In this document: positions 22,501-34,500 of the stretch, in pieces
Layout of the letters: each line of letters starts with the position of its first letter
How positions within the stretch are numbered: the first letter of the stretch is position 1
From: Plazaster borealis
Lineage: Eukaryota > Echinodermata > Asteroidea > Forcipulatida > Labidiasteridae
Direction: 5' to 3'
NCBI GenBank assembly: GCA_021014325.1
Contig: CM037472.1
Coordinates: 12,819,063 to 12,883,062 of the forward strand
DNA: 64,000 nt
Translations under genes and position numbers: made by a program
Notes under the pieces: model-generated
What the model saw: only the letters and a program-made list of their open reading frames with translations
What the model was told of the DNA's origin: nothing
Databases searched by the model: none

Positions 22501-25500
22501 ACTTTGGTAGCACAAGTGAATGCCTTCTCCTCTTTGAGATTTCCTGGAACTGGTTGCCTGTTAACTGCCTCATGTGACATGGCCCTTTTAGCTTGTGTGA
22601 AATTGCTTGCAAGTTTTCTTAGGGGATTCAGGAGATACACATGTACCTCTGACTGGCACCCCCGAACAAAGATATGACAAATATGGAGTCAGATCGCCAA
22701 CATTAGGGCTAGATAGCTCAGTTGGTAGAACGCAGGCACGTTAATCTGGAGGTTGCAGGTTCAAATCACGCTCTAGTCCATTTTTCAATGTTCAACCCTA
22801 AATGAAGAACACATGTGTAACGGCAAATTATTAAATACATGTATCACCAAAGATTTCATATTTTATTTGAATACAAAATGTTTCATTGCTTTTTGACTTT
22901 TCATTTGAATGTAAAGTTGTTGTAACATCATTATAACTTCCACTCCATGTTTATTCAAACAAAGTTATAATTGTTTATGCTTGACATGCAGTGAGCAATA
23001 TTGGATTATTATAACCCTAAATACCTCGATGTTTGGACAAGGAGCTGTACCAACTCTATCCAAATACTCCACAACATAGTACCTCTACAGCAAAATGTTT
23101 GGACTATTAACTTTGCTACATGCATTCATCATATAATGCCAAGAGTTGTTGATGAGGGGGAACAGTGCCAAATTCATCAACCAAAACAATGAGATGAATG
23201 AAGGGTTTGGGTCGGTTAAACCCGGTTCAGACAGGCACTTCAGAGTCGCGCCGAACCAAATAGATTAGGAGCGACTCTAGGTCGGCCCAAATAAATTTTG
23301 GTTTCAAACAGGCGAACTTAACACACAACATTTACATTAGGTTCGGCTCATGACAAGATCGATGCTGAAACTAAGACGCTCCAGAGTCATTCCGAACGAC
23401 TGCAACAGTCGATCTTTCGACTCTCAGTGCGTCCAGTCACTCCTAACTGTTTCAGACGTCGAACTTCAGACGTTCATGTACTTAATTCAATAATTTGGTT
23501 CGGCACGACTCTAGAGCGCCTTTCTGAACCGGGTGTTAGGTTATTGAACCTTGTTTTGTAAATGCATACTTAAATGTATACAAGGATCAACACATACCTA
23601 GGTCTGGTACTTCGTTCCTGTAAGGGCAAGGGAGTTTTTCATTAGTAAAGGGCACCTCTATGAGGGAAATTTCAACTTTAACTGGAACATTTAAAGCCAT
23701 CGTACACGTTTGGTAGTGACTCTAATAATTAATGGTAAAAAAAAACTTACTTGGTAAGAAGTACAGCAGCTTTGGATAGTATAATGCGTTATACTTTTCA
23801 CTTCGAAGTACTGGGGTTATGGAAAAATATATCACTTTTTATGCCCCAAAACATTTGAATCTGAGAGTAACGCTTCCCAGAGTGTGTATTCCAATGCACA
23901 TTATTCTTCCTGCGTGGACATAACCACTCCAGATTTTCCGGCAATATCTCAAAAACGCTACCACTTTTTGATATAAAATTTTCACAGGTTAGTTTTATGG
24001 TATATGTCTACAACTATATAGGTTTGAAACAAACAATAGAATCCAATTACCAAACGTATACGATGCCTTTAAGGGGCACCAAGGCAGTAACCAGAGGCAT
24101 GGAATATTGCCTTCGTTGACTCTATTAAGTATCAGACCTGCCGTCGATTTCACCAAACTCTTCCTAACTTAGGATTAATCCTAGGCAATGCTAAGAGATA
24201 TGACTAGTCTTAAGTTAGGACCAGTACTTAAGACTAGTCCTATCTCTTAGCATTGCCTAGGATTAATCCTAAGTTAGGAAGAGTTTGGTGAAATCGACGG
24301 CTGCATACCTATATCTTTCTGCTTGGAATTAATTATTTGATATTATTGTTTACAGCTTCACTCTAATATTGTCCGGGAATGCCCTTTGGTAACTCATCTG
24401 TTGCTGTGTGAACATGCTGAGAAATTAGCCGCTGCAATGGCTCTACGCAGCCATCACACAATGTAACTCCTTCATATTTTACTCATTTTTTTGTATCTCT
24501 CATTTCTCTTTTGTTTCTGATTATTTCATGAATTGTACAGTTTGTTTAAATAACAAGAATCAATAACGCAGCCATCACACATTGAAACTCCTTCATATTT
24601 TACTCACTTTTTTGTATCTCTCATTTCTCTTTTGTTTCTGATTATTTCATGAAATGTACAGTTTGTTAAATAACAAGAATGTAAAGATTGTGTAGAAACA
24701 GCAGCCTTTGGTGCTGTGGGAACTGATCATGGCAATAACATGTGTCTCATTTTGTAATTGTTACCCTACATCTTTAATAAATCAAACTGTATACATGGAT
24801 ATGCCTTTGCGTTCCTTGTATAAATTAGAGTTTAAATTCAGGGTTTTAAAATTGGGTGTTGTTTTTTTACAAGACCATAACTACAAGTATTTCTTTCTTT
24901 GACCGCGTGAGGGCGTATGTGGACCAATTTCACATGATGAAAAACAAGTTAACAAACAATGGGGTTTTTTGTTTTGTTTTTTTAAATTATTATGTTTATG
25001 TATTTCGTCATTGATGCAGGAAAACTACATACAGGCAATTAAAATAAGATGAAACTGTAATTGTGATGCAAGACATTCCCTGATGAGAGCGCCCTCATGC
25101 AGTCAAAAATAGTATGGTCAAATTACTAAACTTTTATGAGGAGATTTGACTTGAATAGCTTCAACAAAAATTGGCCAATCTTGAAAACTATGTCTTGAAA
25201 ATAAACTATTATGTTGGACTTGTTCAACTGTGAAGATTGGCCCATTGCTAATATTACTGGACTTGGGGATTTGGGCATCTCAATTGATTGATAGAAACAT
25301 TTAGACATGCTGTATTGCAGATCATCAAACAAGTAAATTTTGCATTAAACTGGCTTGCTATTCATTTCTGCTAGCCTGAAGGCCATGTCACACGGGGCAA
25401 TTTTTCAGGCAACTTGGAGGCAACCAAATCCTCTGATTGCAAAAGGAACACTTCAGCAGCACAATAGACAACCTTCTAACTGTAACTCACTATATCCCCA

Positions 25501-28500
25501 AGAAAATATTGAGAAAACTGAAATGTGAATGAATTTTCTTATCGGAGATCGCCTTGGAGCTGGTTGCCCGTAAATTGCCTCATGTGTTATGGCCCGGACA
25601 TCACATTCTTTTTATCCAGGTATCCTAACCTTGTGGATGGAGCTATAAGTAAAGTTCTCGATATGCGAGGTCAAAAATACACACCAGCTGGCCTCACTCC
25701 ACAAGATGTCTTCTACAGAGAGGTAAGGTTTCTAGATGCTTATTTAAAGTCTCTGTTTAGTCATCCATAAATTCATATGGTCAGCGTGCCTCTTCAACTA
25801 CATGTACCTCTCCCACCCGTTAAAGTAAGCTGCCCCTTTAAAGCGTGTCCATACTCCAGCTCAATCTGAATTTCTTCTTTAAACTCATCTGTATAACTCT
25901 GTCTGCATAACTTGTTCTTTGTAAAGTGCTGTAGGGATTTGTGATAAATGTGCTATATGCACGTTTTCTACTCATTATTGGTTGTATTTGTGTTTGCATA
26001 AGCTAGTGGTTTTTGTTGTTGTTTTTTCCCCTTCAAACTTTTGTTTCTAGCCCTTCTTTAGCTGTGGTTTAATCATTTTTAGTCAATGCAGAGCATATAC
26101 AGAAAATGCACAGTTTCTACATTCATCACAGATGTCAGAAATACAGTGCTCTGAATTATTTTGTTACTTCATATTATGTTGAAATCTTTGACAGCAATTT
26201 TCATATCAAGTTATAAAAATCATTCAGTGCATTACCATTGGATTGCCCAGAATCCTAGGTTTTATTCACACTCAAAGATTCATTCAGGCATGATTTTTTT
26301 CCTTTAGAATAATCAGTAAAATTGTTATTAAATAGCCAGAAAGGCCAATTAAAGCCTTTACCACATGTAGGTCAGCTCTTGTACTCGATGCGGTTGTCCT
26401 ACTTTTTTCCAAGCGCCAAATCTCATGCCTGTTCAATACTTAAACTTGAAATCACATTCAACATGTTAAAGTCTGGACGATGTTAAATTTGACCAAGATA
26501 AACTAGAAGGGAGTTCTTCTTCTGCCTCTTTCATTTATTAATTCCTTGTTCTCCCTCTTCCCACCTTTGATTTTGTTCGTTGTTGGGTTTAACAACCTCT
26601 TGTGGTCAAACCAGCCCCTTTCCTCCATCCCCCTTTGTCTCCTTATTCATTGTTTACCATCTTGCTTTTTCTGTTTGTTTTCTGCCTCTCTCTCTCTCTA
26701 TTCATGTATTGACTGCTTTTGTTACACTTTTATACCTGCTTATGTGTGTTGTGTTGTCATTTAGCCTTTGAGAAAGACTGTGCTAGGGTCGAAACGTCAA
26801 GCCATTAACTATTTTTTTGTAAATCGTTTCTAGTAACTTCATATTTTTAACAGACATTGGGTTTTTATCTTTAGGTGTCTGGAATCCATGAGATAATCGG
26901 TTGTCTTGTTGAGCAAGAGAAGGACATTCTATCATCTGAACTCACATCCTCTGATATTGTGAGCAGGATCAGTAACATCAACACTATCATACAGGTAACA
27001 AATCTTTTTATCTCTGTCATAAAAAAAACCATGAATGACAGTGTTGGTCAAAATGAAGACAAAGTGGATATTGCAATGGGAGATTATTGGGAACACGACT
27101 ACTGTTCCCGGAAGGGTGCGCAAGCTCAGAATTACTTAGTCAATGGAAAATTTCCTGGTACACGTGTATGCTTTCCTTTAGAGGGTTGCCCCTCGACGTC
27201 GAGGAAGACTATTTTCCAGATGCCAGGTTGTTACGAAATTTGTAAGATCTCATGTGTGAAATCAGGACAATTTGTCCATGACAGAGACGGCCACATCAGA
27301 TTGTACACACAAGTGAGACATTTGGGTCATGATTAGGGTTATCCACCTGCAGTCGGCAGCAAGCACTTCCCAGTTCCTGGAAGGTTTACAGTCTATGTTG
27401 GCTGCAACCAGATGTTATTTCGCCACGTCCTAGTAATGGAATCTCAGCCTGCCAATCAGGTATGGCCTGTTTTGCAGTTCGCCATACAAGACAGTCTTTT
27501 GAAGGCGGCCCTAATCCATGTGAACCATGTGTCCCACCCACTTCAGTTGTTTCCACATCAATTTGACTTCAATGCTTGGTAGCTGGGCACGAGAAAGCAC
27601 CGCATTGTATTTTATGTGGTCCTCCCAAGGGGTGTTCATGATCTGTCACAGATGGCATTGTTCAACTGTTTTCAGTCACTTGACGTGCGGTTGGTAGTGT
27701 AAGGGCCCTGTCACATGAGGCAACTTGGAGGCAACCAACTGCAATGCATGCTACAGGATCACTTTGGTAGCACATGAGTAATTTTTCAAACAGTGTCGTA
27801 TGATCCCCAAGAAAAATATGTGAACATTCAAATGTGAATGCCTTTTCTTCATGGAGATTGCCTGGAACTGGTTGCCTGTAAATTGCCTTGTGTGACATGG
27901 GCCTTAGTCTTAGCAGAGTACAGGAGACTAGACAGAACAATTGCACTGTACACTTTTCACTTGATGGCAAGTTTGATTCCATGGCGGGACCATACTCGAT
28001 TCTGCGGTCGTGAAAGGGCTGTGCACGCAAAAACTGGTGGGTAGTGAGATTTCCCTTGGAGTGGGCTACAAAGGCCAAGTCATCAGCATACAGGAGATCA
28101 ATGATGCGGATGTGATGCATCTTTGTCTTTGCTTTTAAGCGGGAGGGGCCTAAGGAGATTTCCATAAGAGTGGTTCGGCAGATATGCTCCATCTGTGATG
28201 TCATGGTAGCTGATCTCCAGGTCCACATCGAGAAGGAGTTTCAAAAGTGTTGGAGCAAAGGCACAGCCTTGTTTCACACCATGGCCAATCCTGACGAATT
28301 CTGAGGTGGCACCGCCTATGGAAACCTGGCAGTTCATCCCATTGTGGAAGCTGCGGATGATGGTGGTGAATTTTGCTGGACATCCGTATTTCTCCAACAG
28401 TTTCTAAAAGGCCGGGCGATTAACACCGTCTTCTTTGCTCAATGGCCGTCTCTTGCAGCTGATGGAGAGTCTAAATCATGTCAGTTGTGCCTCTGTTTGG

Positions 28501-31500
28501 TCTGAAGCCGCACTGAGATTGTAGAAGTGCACTTTTTTTGAATCAGAACGATCCATTGTGGGCGCATAAACAGATAGCAGAGTGACAGAAGATGCCTTGC
28601 TAACTGGAAGAGGTGCATGGAGGTTAGCCTGTCTGGTTTGATAGTTGGCTGTTCTGGCATATGATCTGCAATCTGGTTGGCAATGGTAAAAGCTACACCA
28701 GATGCTCCTTTTCTCTGTTCAGAGGTGGTTCCAGACCAGACCTTCTGAGAGTACTGCAATGTCAATTTGATTTTTGTCAAAGTTCCTTTGCAATAAGTGC
28801 TGTACATCTCCAGGGTCAGTCGGGATGCTCAAGTAATGGCAAAAGTTCCAATGTCCAACAACGATTTGTTTATTCATTATCTTTTTGAATGCCAGCCAGG
28901 GAAAGGAGGGCATGCCTTGTTTAGCCCACCGATTCATTTAGAGCAAAATGTGTTAAATTTTTCCTGCTGACTGATTGATAAGTTGTAACAAAAAAACCAT
29001 CAATTTTGTATTGACAGGGAATGATAAAGGACGCTTGGCATCTACGCCAATCCAAAGCTCTGGTCTATCAGTCACATGGTTCATCTCTTCCCACAATGCA
29101 GTATATACCATGGACAGGTAGGTCAACATTTTTCAGGGTCAAATTTCCCTACAGATTTATCCTGAGGCGGATTTAACAATAGCAACCTAGTCCAAAAATT
29201 ATTATAGCACATATCATTTTGAGGTCCATTTGCAGTAATTATATCGAGACATTCAGCAAATTATTTCCGGCTCAGTCAGAAGAGCACCGGCACGTTAATC
29301 CTGAGGTCGCAGGTTCAAGTCCTGCTGTAGTCAACTTGTCTTTGTTCGACCCATAATTATTTAAAGATTTAGAATAAACAACAAAATTCCAAAGATGACT
29401 GGCATGTAAAGGATTGGCTGGCTCAGCCATCAGAACTGAACTTTGTGAGTTGTTACTCATATATTAATTGTATATAACATGACATACCCCAACTGTTTAT
29501 GGATGATTGAGACAGCAGTCACTTTGTTTGAGCAATTGCTAGTATAACATAAACTGAAATCTGTTGAAAACTCCTATATCCCTTTTTTGTTCTTTCTTTC
29601 AACAGCATCTCCTGGACCAAAAGGAATAAGAATGCTTCTGACACAGCAGGTATAAAACATAATTGTCTTGAACTTGATTTTCAAGGATTTTTCCTGACTT
29701 CAAGATTTGTTCAAGCTTACTCTTTTTTTCATCAAAGGATAAAACCCATATTGGCACTTGTTTCCAAAAATCTAGAGTTTCTTTAAATTCCCTGAAAAGT
29801 AATGTCTAGAAAGTTCACAGTTGTATCCCTTGAACAGAAGGGAACCACAACACATTTTCAGTCACGCGCTAGGAACCAGTGCAGAGAGATTCCTGTCGTA
29901 CTACAACAAACCATGACTTCCAATCCCACCTAAATTCCTAAATTTATGTCCCTCTCAGCACCGTGTGACCATCGAGCGAGGCCTTACAAACAGCGAGGAC
30001 ATCCAATCCCGGGGCGCCCTCTATCAGCAGATTATGGAGCTGACCGATCTGATCCTCGAGGGTTACGTAACACAGTTAGATTCTATCAGCTTGAGTAGTG
30101 GTGAAGAGAATGCTCAGTACGATGAACTAGAACAGAAATACCATCAAGAAAGATCTGCTCTGATTAAACCATTAAGTAAGTAGAAACAGAAGGACTGCTG
30201 TGATTGAATGAGCATCTAGGGTTGTTGCTGTTGGCTCCATTAGCAGTGTTGAAGCATCTAGCTATTTAAACCAAAGCTGTCAACTCAGACATAATAATAA
30301 TTGTTTTTAGCGTTTTAAGCAGGTTTTTTTAATGTACAATTTTTGAAATGTTCTGAAGGTTCAACTTGATAACTGTGCATGTATGTTGCCCTTGTTGCCA
30401 CTTGAAACGTTGATGAAATCATTGTTGGAGTGGCCCGTCCCTTTTGTTTCCTCAGTCAAATGAGTTAGGTCACAGATAGTTGGGAATTGTTTCACTCTAT
30501 CTTTACAACTAAGCAAAATCTTCTATTATTACAATAGATGCTCAGATGATTGAAGACACATTTGGTTCAGTTTTCTATTAAAGTTTGTAATGATCGACCT
30601 TATGTGTGTTCCAGTGGACCATGGTCAATATGAGAGAGCTGCATCCCTCGCTGAGAAGTATTGTGACTTTGGGATCTTAGTGTCTCTCTGTGAACTGACT
30701 GGAAATGAAGAGAGACTGCAGAGATATATGAACCAGTTTGCTACCAAGGTCAGTATACTTTGATTTCCCTTGCAAGGGAAAAACACTCAACTTTCTTGTT
30801 GTTCAGGATTGTTGTTTAAAGCTGGATTTCTTAACAGAATATATGTTTGGGTTTTACAAATTCTGTGAAAGCTTGTATTTGGGTCTCTCCACACTAATGT
30901 ATACAACGGATAAATGTATAATTAGTGCATGTGAGAGTGAGTTTAAAAATAATCATTTTGTCCAAGTTGTTATCAGTTCATGGTTATCCTGTTAATGATT
31001 GTTCTGAGCCCCAAAATAAACAAAAATTTCAGCTTAATTAATGAATTACAAAATAGTTAGAAGATGGCAACGAACATCACATGGATTCACGGGATGGGCT
31101 GTAAAGCATAAATGGAAAAACTTAAAGTGTACCTATATATTGTACTTACTCCCTCAGTTTTTCATAATGAAAATATGTCTGCTCTTGTGACATATGTTAC
31201 AATCTTCAAGGTTATATCTATCATTTTCCTAAATACTCATAACATTGTCTTAGTTTTTGTAAAGTACAAATTGTAAAAGGCTTTTGATTGAACGCTGCAG
31301 AATTTGTCAACAAATTACTGTATTTTATCATCACTTCACTTTACAACACAAAAACCTGGTTTTCAATACGTCGTGATGACCAGGTCAGGGGCTGTCCGCT
31401 GTTGCACTGGTCCAAGCTGAAGGCAAAGTCCATTGTTATATTCTCTGTAGAATTTTGATACAGATAAATATGTGTATCAAGTTGGATAATGTTATTGTTC

Positions 31501-34500
31501 TTTTTGCAGGGGTTTTCTGATTTTGTGTTCAAGTACTACATGGATGAAGGTAATCCTTTCACTAAACATAAACATTAGATACAATCTTGTAGGAAGTAAC
31601 TATAAATAGTAGTAAACTTACGGGTACAACCATGTGTAAAAAAAAAACCCAAGTTTACGGGCAAGTTTACTACTATTTATAGTTACTTCCTACTTTCAAC
31701 ACCATGCAAAGTCCATGCACCACTTAGATACAATCTGTTGTAATTTCTGAAGGTTTTTTTAACCTTGAGTTTGAAATGGAAAAAAAAAATAGGGAAAGTT
31801 TGGTTTTTAAATTGAATGCTCAAATCTGTGAGAAACAAAATGCCACTTGAAATCAGAGAAATAGATTTTCTCACCTGTAAAGAAAATGTGTACATTTCAA
31901 CCTAGAATGTGTGAAGATTGTTCTTTGACCTCTAACCACCACCAACCCTTCAATGTCCAACCACGTTTTTTTTATTATTCTGTTTGACTGAGGACTGCAC
32001 TAGTAAACAAATAATATTCTACATGGGATTTGACGTACCACCATAATCAGAGTCCAAAAGTTTGGGTGTTTAGTTATCCAATGGTTTTTGTCTTTGTTAT
32101 AATGAGGGAGGATCCCAGAAAATTAGTCCTGGTGTTAGAGTCATTTTGAAAATTCAGTAATAGCTTTTGGAGAGTTATATTGTCAGTCAGTAACTACGAA
32201 AGGTTTATGTAATCTGATTTAGAGGAGACCTGTTTCAATAAGATGATTAAGTTGGGTTTTTTCTAAGTCTTGCGGAAAGGTCATAGGCTCCTCGAACGGG
32301 GTTTGAACCTATGACGTTCAGCATTGTACTGCAGATAATTTAACCATTTGACCATCGAGTTTACCTCGTACAAGAAGTACATCTTGTCTTAACATGATGA
32401 TTGTTTTCTTGGTGACAGGAAAGCGAAGTAAGCTGTTGTCTCAACCGTTCTCTCAACATGCTGAGCTGAGTGAATTCCTTCAAGCTCATGACCATCTTAG
32501 CTGGTTACATCATTTACAAGTCAATGACTACACTAAGGTAACTTCATCACTGACTCTTCAAGCATGACATGCTTTGTATGTCCCAGATCAAATCCTACAT
32601 GAAATGTTAATAGACCTTATGCATTTGACATTGACGTCATCCAGTTGCCATCTTGGAGGTAAATGGATGCGCACAGGATTGGCCATTGAATAACCTTGTT
32701 TGACCTATAGGCGAAGGCACCCTCTTTAGACACTGTCATGTGCATTAAGTCTATTCCTGGAATTATTGCAATGAGAAAAAAGAAAAATCCAGACTCTTGT
32801 ATCCTTTTTGTGTTTTACCAACTCACACCTCTGGTAACCCCATGGACAAACACTTGGTTTTGTTTTGGCAATCTTGAAACAAGTGGTATGCCTGGAGTGC
32901 GCTCCACTCACGCAAGCATTTTTGCGACTTTTTAAAACAAAATTGTTTGTTACGCTAACAATTTGGATCGGAACACGCTTTGTTCAAAAACTGTATGCAC
33001 ATTCACGACAATTTATTAGGTCAATCGTTTTGCAGTATCTATAATGATTATTCTCTCTGTTGGTCACTGTGTTGTCATCTGCTCTTAAAAGTAAACAATT
33101 TTCACTTTTAATAGCAGTCAACATATTTTGCTAATAAGTACAAATTCACATAATGAACACTTAACTACGAACAATTCCATTTGAAATGTTTTATTTTGAG
33201 GAAGTTGGGTCAGATTCATCTACATGTAATTCTCATGGACTTGTCACTGCTTTCATCCTTTTTTAAACGCTTGCTGACATACACTATTGCCTCCTCTAGA
33301 CCGTTCGCGTAACTTCGCAAACGTTGCAAAACGCTTTCTGTTCCCAACACGTTCCGGTTTGAACAAGTGCACACAAGTTGGTCAACGTTTGCGGTAGTGG
33401 AACGCACACCTGTACCTCCCAGAGGATTAACTTTCTAATCAAAAAAGTTGAATGACACAGTACACCACAACATATGTTACATTTGCACGTTCAAAACAAT
33501 GTGCTTTTCTGAGGTAGTGGCTTAAAGGTATCGTACACGTTTGGTAAGGACTCAAAATATATATTAGCATAAAAACTTACTTGGTAACAAGCAACGGAGA
33601 GCTGTTGATGGTATAAAAACATTGTAGGAAACGACTCCCTCTGAAGTAACGTAGTTTTTGAGAAAGAGGTAATTTCTCACTAAAATAATAAAAACTTCTT
33701 GCAAGAAGTTTTTATTCCTATCTGAAAGCACACACATTTGTACAACAAGGGTGTTTTTTCTTTCATCATTTTCTTGCAACTTCGATGACCAATTGAGCCC
33801 AAATTTTCACAGGCTTGTTATTTTATGCATATGTTGGGATACACCAAGTGAGAACACTGGTCTTTGACAATTTCCAAACGTGTACGATGCCTTTAAATTA
33901 GGAAAGCTTCTCATGGCTTCTCATTGTGGGGCATTCCTGTGATGGTAGCCGCCCAAAAAGATATGTTGTTTTCTGTATCTTTATAACTCCCATTGGTGCT
34001 ACATCCAGCTCCAAAGCTAAGATACGGTTTTCTACTTTGATTTGATGGAATAGAATTCAATCACTAACATCATGATAAAAGACTCTTGGTGGCAAAAATT
34101 AACCCTTTAGTGACCATTCATTTCTATGTAATCATCACCATATGCCCAGACATGAACAATATTGTTGATTATTTTTAACACAATTTTTCTTGTGCAAGTG
34201 TCTGAAAAACACAATATGAGACAGAAACTTGGTTTTGTTTTAGAAACATAGATACTATGTTAACATCAAAAACATGGGAAAATTTCAATTTAGGATGTGA
34301 CTTTTACCTCGTCCTTTTTGGTTAAGTGGAAGCAGGTCAGATCTTGCAGCTGTCTGCAGCCGCTATGTGCATTTTGGTACAAGCGGATTCCGGCCGCTAT
34401 GGTCTCTAAAGGGTTAAGTTAAATTCTAGATATTCAATTATTTTGTCATAGGCCCAAGAAACACTGAAGAGGTTAGCTGCCAAGGAGACATTGTCAGTGG

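Noticed and set aside
22706..22785. Functional tRNA gene
   Set aside because: A and B boxes are present, but stems mispair and related degraded copies exist; SINE head is the better call.
26875..27336. 153-codon plus-strand open frame as a single exon
   Set aside because: Only 26875-26994 matches NUP133. A GTAACA donor and correct phase to 29018 show the rest is intron read-through.
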